A stretch of DNA of 10,944 nt from Butyrivibrio sp. (GTDB lineage: Bacteria > Bacillota_A > Clostridia > Lachnospirales > Lachnospiraceae). A program made the translations under genes and the position numbers. Positions 8,102 to 10,944 of the stretch are shown one piece after another. The stretch spans positions 1 through 10,944 of the forward strand of contig JAILOW010000034.1 in NCBI GenBank assembly GCA_024690635.1. Reading direction: 5' to 3'. Numbering within the stretch: position 1 is the first letter of the stretch; each line of letters starts with the position of its first letter. Under the pieces are notes generated by a model. It ran no database searches and was not told the DNA's origin. It saw only the letters and a list, made by a program, of their open reading frames with translations.

Positions 8102-9547
8102 ATGAAGATAAAACCCGGTAAAAATCAAATAACCTGGGGAGTAACTCTCTTTCTTACGGCAGTTGCTATCATGCTTGCCTATCTGGTGATATTTGACGGC
8201 GGGGCCATAGTAAAGACCTTTAAACAGATACTTGCATCGATTTCAAGTGTTATCTATGGCGTTATCATCGCATATATCCTGATCCCTCTTTTGGATGGGA
8301 TTGAAACAAGGATACTGGCGCCCATTTACAGAAAAAGAGGCTACGACATTTCTTTTGCGGAAGGTGCCAACTGGAAAAAGCGCAGACAGATGAGGGGCTT
8401 TGCGGTACTGTTCACCATGGTGATATTCGTACTTATCATTTACAGCCTGCTTATGGTCATCATACCTCAGCTGATCCGCAGTATCAGGGAGATCGTATAC
8501 AATTTCCCTTCATACATCAGAAATATCGATGAGTATTCCAACATGTTCCTTGATAACAACCCTGAGCTTCAGGAGCTTATCGATTCGCAGCTGGATGCAT
8601 ATTATGCCACACTCAGTTCTTTTGTTAAAAAGAACATCATGGACAGGCTTCCTCAGATCTCAACCATTGTGAAGGTTGCATCACAGAGCTTTGTCACTGT
8701 GGTTAAGATAATCTTTAATCTGGTGGTGGGTCTCATTGTTGCCATCTACGTTCTTAATTCAAAAGAGCGTTTTACCACCAGAGGCAAAAAGCTTGCTTAT
8801 GCACTTTTTAAGCCCGGCTTTGCAAACGAAGTTGTGGGCGGATTCAGAATGATTCACCACACCTTTGAGAGTTTTATCGGCGGTAAATTACTTGATTCCT
8901 TTATAATCGGTATCATTTGTTATTTTGGCTGCCTCATACTTGGAATCGCATATCCCGTGCTGATTTCAGTGATAGTTGGTGTTACCAATATCATTCCTTT
9001 CTTTGGACCTTATATCGGAGGAATAGCAGGCGCTCTTTTATTGGTGCTGATCGATCCCATAAAAGCCTTGGTGTTCCTTATATTTGTAACCGTGCTCCAG
9101 CAGTTTGACGGTAACGTACTTGGCCCCAAGATCCTTGGAGGTTCCACGGGTCTTTCAAGCTTTTGGGTTATCTTTGCAATTACATTCTTCGGCGGAGTCT
9201 GGGGACTTGTGGGATGGCTTGTGGGAGTGCCTATCTTTGCGGTTATTTATGCCTTTGCATCAAGGCTTACCAAGCACTACCTTTCAAAGAGAGGCTTAAG
9301 CCCGGAGACCGGAGATTATTACGACCTTGCCTACATTGAGAACGGGGAGTACAAGCTTCTTAGCGACAAAAACAATACCAGGTTCAATTCACAGCCTGAG
9401 CAGTTCAACATCAAAAACCTTTTCAGATCAAAGCCCGATCTTGTGCACAAGGTGATCAACGAAAAGGTCATGCTTGCCAAGGATTCCAAAGAAATATCGG
9501 ATTCTGATGAAACAAAGGCTGAAGATAAGCTTGACTCTGAAGAATAA
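8102..9547 (+). CDS. AI-2E family transporter (TqsA/PerM-like)
   Basis: Multi-pass membrane protein of 481 residues of the AI-2E transporter family. The family is named for autoinducer-2 export but its members have varied or unknown substrates, including cation/proton antiport. Helices are visible at about 10-30, 40-62 and 100-124. A polar region (about 130-190) follows, then about five more helices between 195 and 395, with family-typical stretches such as IIPFFGPYIGG and LQQFDGNVLGPKILG. A basic insert of roughly 35 residues (about 65-99) separates helices 2 and 3, and a charged tail of about 80 residues rich in Lys, Asp and Glu ends the protein. AGAGGA (8090-8095) lies 6 nt before ATG, 13 nt after the mrp stop, so the two are in one operon. 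The substrate cannot be predicted. The ilvE promoter -35 lies inside its last codons. Confidence 0.88.
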   Translation: MKIKPGKNQITWGVTLFLTAVAIMLAYLVIFDGGAIVKTFKQILASISSVIYGVIIAYILIPLLDGIETRILAPIYRKRGYDISFAEGANWKKRRQMRGFAVLFTMVIFVLIIYSLLMVIIPQLIRSIREIVYNFPSYIRNIDEYSNMFLDNNPELQELIDSQLDAYYATLSSFVKKNIMDRLPQISTIVKVASQSFVTVVKIIFNLVVGLIVAIYVLNSKERFTTRGKKLAYALFKPGFANEVVGGFRMIHHTFESFIGGKLLDSFIIGIICYFGCLILGIAYPVLISVIVGVTNIIPFFGPYIGGIAGALLLVLIDPIKALVFLIFVTVLQQFDGNVLGPKILGGSTGLSSFWVIFAITFFGGVWGLVGWLVGVPIFAVIYAFASRLTKHYLSKRGLSPETGDYYDLAYIENGEYKLLSDKNNTRFNSQPEQFNIKNLFRSKPDLVHKVINEKVMLAKDSKEISDSDETKAEDKLDSEE

Positions 9548-9558
9548 TGGATTATAAT
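9531..9558 (+). promoter_or_regulatory. Sigma-A promoter of ilvE
   Basis: TTGACT (9531-9536), a 16-bp spacer and a perfect TATAAT (9553-9558) form a near-consensus promoter. The spacer length is the same as in the ilvN promoter. The -35 hexamer lies within the last codons of the AI-2E-family gene (stop at 9545-9547). The start is expected near 9565, placing the shared leader element at about +3 to +32. No terminator lies upstream, so read-through from the preceding operon may also feed ilvE. Confidence 0.75.
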
Positions 9559-9566
9559 GTAATCTA

Positions 9567-9596
9567 ATATGTTAGTGCTTTGAAGTGCTAAAGTTA
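9567..9596 (+). promoter_or_regulatory. Leader element shared with ilvN (copy 2)
   Basis: The core CTTTGAAGTGCTAAAGTTA (9578-9596) matches 17 of 19 bases of the copy before ilvN (128-146). Here the symmetrical part is TTAGTGCTTTGAAGTGCTAA (9572-9591). As DNA it is an imperfect dyad. As RNA it could fold into a hairpin using G-U pairs, ending only 6 nt before the ilvE ribosome binding site (GGAAGGGG, 9598-9605). Whether it acts as protein-binding DNA or as an RNA structure cannot be decided from this window. Confidence 0.55.
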
Positions 9597-9611
9597 CGGA
9601 AGGGGATCAGT

Positions 9612-10646
9612 ATGGCTAAAAAGAATTTAGATTGGGCAAATATCGGTTTTTCTTATATGGTTGCGGACAAGAGATACGTCTCCAACTTTAAGGACGGCAA
9701 ATGGGACGAGGGCGTCATTACCGAGGATTCTAAGGTGGTACTGAGCGAGGATGCCGGTGTTCTCCACTACGCACAGGAGTGTTTCGAGGGACTTAAGGCC
9801 TATGAAACAGAGGACGGCAAGATCGTTACCTTCAGACCTGACCTCAACGCAAGCAGAATGGTTGATTCAGCAAAGCGTCTTGAGATGCCTGCATTTCCTG
9901 AGGACAGATTCATCAAGGCTGTGGAAGAGGTTGTTGCAGCCAATGCGGACTGGGTTCCTCCTTACGGAAGCGGAGCAACTCTTTACATCAGACCTGTAAT
10001 GTTCGCTACAGGCAATGTTATCGGTGTTAAACCTGCCGATGAATATCAGTTCAGAATTTTCGTAACTCCCGTAGGTCCTTACTTTAAGGGCGGTGCTAAG
10101 CCCATCGTTGTAAAGATCAGCGACTTTGACAGAGCGGCTCCTCACGGAACCGGCAATATCAAGGCGGGTCTTAACTATGCAATGAGCCTTCATGCTATCG
10201 TTACAGCACATGAGGAAGGTTTTGCGGAGAATGTTTATCTTGATGCTGAGTCAAGAACATATATCGAAGAGACAGGCGGAGCAAACATTATCTTTGTAAC
10301 CAAGGACGGAGGGCTTGTAGTTCCCAAGTCACACACAGACTCCATCCTTCCTTCCATCACCAGAAGGTCCATCGTATATGTTGCAAAAGAGATCCTTGGA
10401 CTTAAGGTTGAGGAGAGACCTGTTAAGCTTTCCGAGGTTCCTGAGTTTGTTGAGATGGGACTTTGCGGAACAGCAGCAGTTATCAGCCCTGTAGGCAAGA
10501 TCAACGATCACGGCAAAGAGATCTGCTTTGAGAACGGCATGGATGAAATGGGACCTGTCATCAAAAAGCTCTATGATACTCTTACAGGTATCCAGATGGG
10601 AACTGTTGAAGCTCCTAAGGGCTGGATCCACGAGATCAGGATTTGA
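9612..10646 (+). CDS. ilvE: Branched-chain amino acid aminotransferase
   Basis: PLP-dependent fold-type IV transaminase that performs the last step of valine, leucine and isoleucine synthesis by moving an amino group from glutamate to the branched-chain 2-oxo acid; it also works in the reverse direction. The 344-residue length and sequence fit the long (about 340-360 residue) class shared with eukaryotic enzymes. Visible signatures are CFEGLKAY (57-64), FRPDLNASRM, the PLP-binding lysine K184 in NIKAGLNYA, and the cofactor-contacting EETGGAN (219-225). ATG 9612 is chosen because GGAAGGGG (9598-9605) lies 6 nt upstream and the sequence begins as in the family; an in-frame GTG at 9585 lies inside the leader element and has no ribosome binding site. 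Transcription probably starts at its own promoter and stops at the hairpin at 10661. Confidence 0.96.
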   Translation: MAKKNLDWANIGFSYMVADKRYVSNFKDGKWDEGVITEDSKVVLSEDAGVLHYAQECFEGLKAYETEDGKIVTFRPDLNASRMVDSAKRLEMPAFPEDRFIKAVEEVVAANADWVPPYGSGATLYIRPVMFATGNVIGVKPADEYQFRIFVTPVGPYFKGGAKPIVVKISDFDRAAPHGTGNIKAGLNYAMSLHAIVTAHEEGFAENVYLDAESRTYIEETGGANIIFVTKDGGLVVPKSHTDSILPSITRRSIVYVAKEILGLKVEERPVKLSEVPEFVEMGLCGTAAVISPVGKINDHGKEICFENGMDEMGPVIKKLYDTLTGIQMGTVEAPKGWIHEIRI

Positions 10647-10658
10647 TAATAACAGTAA

Positions 10659-10693
10659 GGTGCGCACTCTTGTAAGGGGTGCGCATTTTTTTT
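10659..10693 (+). terminator. Intrinsic terminator after ilvE
   Basis: TGCGCAC (10661-10667) pairs with GTGCGCA (10679-10685). Four weaker inner pairs (including G-U) lead to a 3-nt loop. The stem is followed by an unbroken run of eight T (10686-10693). This is the strongest terminator in the window and separates ilvE from ruvA. Confidence 0.93.
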
Positions 10694-10766
10694 ATAATAA
10701 TATTTGTTGATCCTGTGAGGCAAAAAGGGTCAAAATTTACATTCTACAGCCCGGGAGGGAATCTGA

Positions 10767-10944
10767 TTGATCGCTTATGTAAACGGAATTCTTGAAAGTA
10801 TGGAAGAGGGCAATGCCGTCATAGATGTGGGAGGAGTCGGAGTAAATGTCAATATCTCAGGATCCACCATGGACAGAATGCCCGGAGTTGGCGAGAGCAT
10901 CAAGCTCTATACATATACCAATGTAAAAGAGGACTCTTTTACCC
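10767..10944 (+). CDS. ruvA: Holliday junction DNA helicase subunit RuvA (5' part)
   Basis: The window ends inside this gene; 59 codons are visible. The translation begins MIAYVNGILES and continues with DVGGVGVNVNISG and GESIKLYTYTNVKEDSF. This is the N-terminal OB-fold domain of RuvA, the tetrameric protein that binds Holliday junctions and recruits the RuvB motor for branch migration. The start is a TTG at 10767: the family normally opens with Met-Ile-Ala-Tyr, and GGGAGGGA (10753-10760) lies about 7 nt upstream. The next in-frame ATG (codon 12) would remove the first strand. I see no clear sigma-A promoter in the 73 nt between the ilvE terminator and the ribosome binding site region. A ruvB gene is expected downstream by family precedent. 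Confidence 0.92.
   Translation, partial: MIAYVNGILESMEEGNAVIDVGGVGVNVNISGSTMDRMPGVGESIKLYTYTNVKEDSFT

Noticed and set aside
9572..9591. CIRCE (HrcA) operator before ilvE, because of the half-site-like GTGCTAA
   Set aside because: CIRCE needs TTAGCACTC and GAGTGCTAA separated by 9 bp; here the left arm reads TTAGTGCTT and the spacing is wrong.

Overview
The window reads as an ordinary chromosomal stretch from a Gram-positive, low-to-moderate GC anaerobe, most likely a Lachnospiraceae-type Clostridium (Butyrivibrio/Roseburia relatives). Reasons: strong AGGAGG-type ribosome binding sites before nearly every gene, all genes on one strand, protein sequences (IlvC in particular) that resemble that family as I remember it, a YfhO membrane protein, and a CsbB-like glycosyltransferase. 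The taxonomic call is inference from recall, not a search.

Layout, all on the + strand: promoter and about 139 nt leader; ilvN (190-693); ilvC (752-1780); intrinsic terminator; yfhO-family membrane protein (1878-4355); leuC (4434-5705); leuD (5719-6207); GC-rich hairpin; membrane-anchored GT2 glycosyltransferase (6309-7277); Mrp/ApbC-type Fe-S carrier ATPase (7270-8088, overlapping the previous gene by 8 nt); AI-2E-family transporter (8102-9547); promoter and short leader; ilvE (9612-10646); strong intrinsic terminator; start of ruvA (from a TTG at 10767, cut by the window end). No gap exceeds 300 bases. I see no tRNA, rRNA, CRISPR, insertion sequence or phage gene.

Two themes are interleaved. 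Branched-chain amino acid synthesis is represented by ilvN (regulatory subunit of acetolactate synthase), ilvC (ketol-acid reductoisomerase), leuCD (isopropylmalate isomerase) and ilvE (aminotransferase); ilvB, ilvD, leuA and leuB are not in the window. Between these units lie envelope genes: a YfhO-type multi-pass protein and a CsbB/GtrB-type polyprenyl-phosphate glycosyltransferase, which in Bacillus and Listeria work as a pair to glycosylate lipoteichoic acid.

The most interesting unexplained signal is a 19-nt near-identical element (CTTTRAAGTGCWAAAGTTA, 17/19 identical, 23/30 over a longer alignment) in the untranslated leaders of both ilvN and ilvE, each downstream of a near-consensus promoter. 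It has dyad symmetry and matches no regulator site I can name, so it is a candidate shared control element for the scattered ilv units. I do not see a wholly new multi-gene system here.
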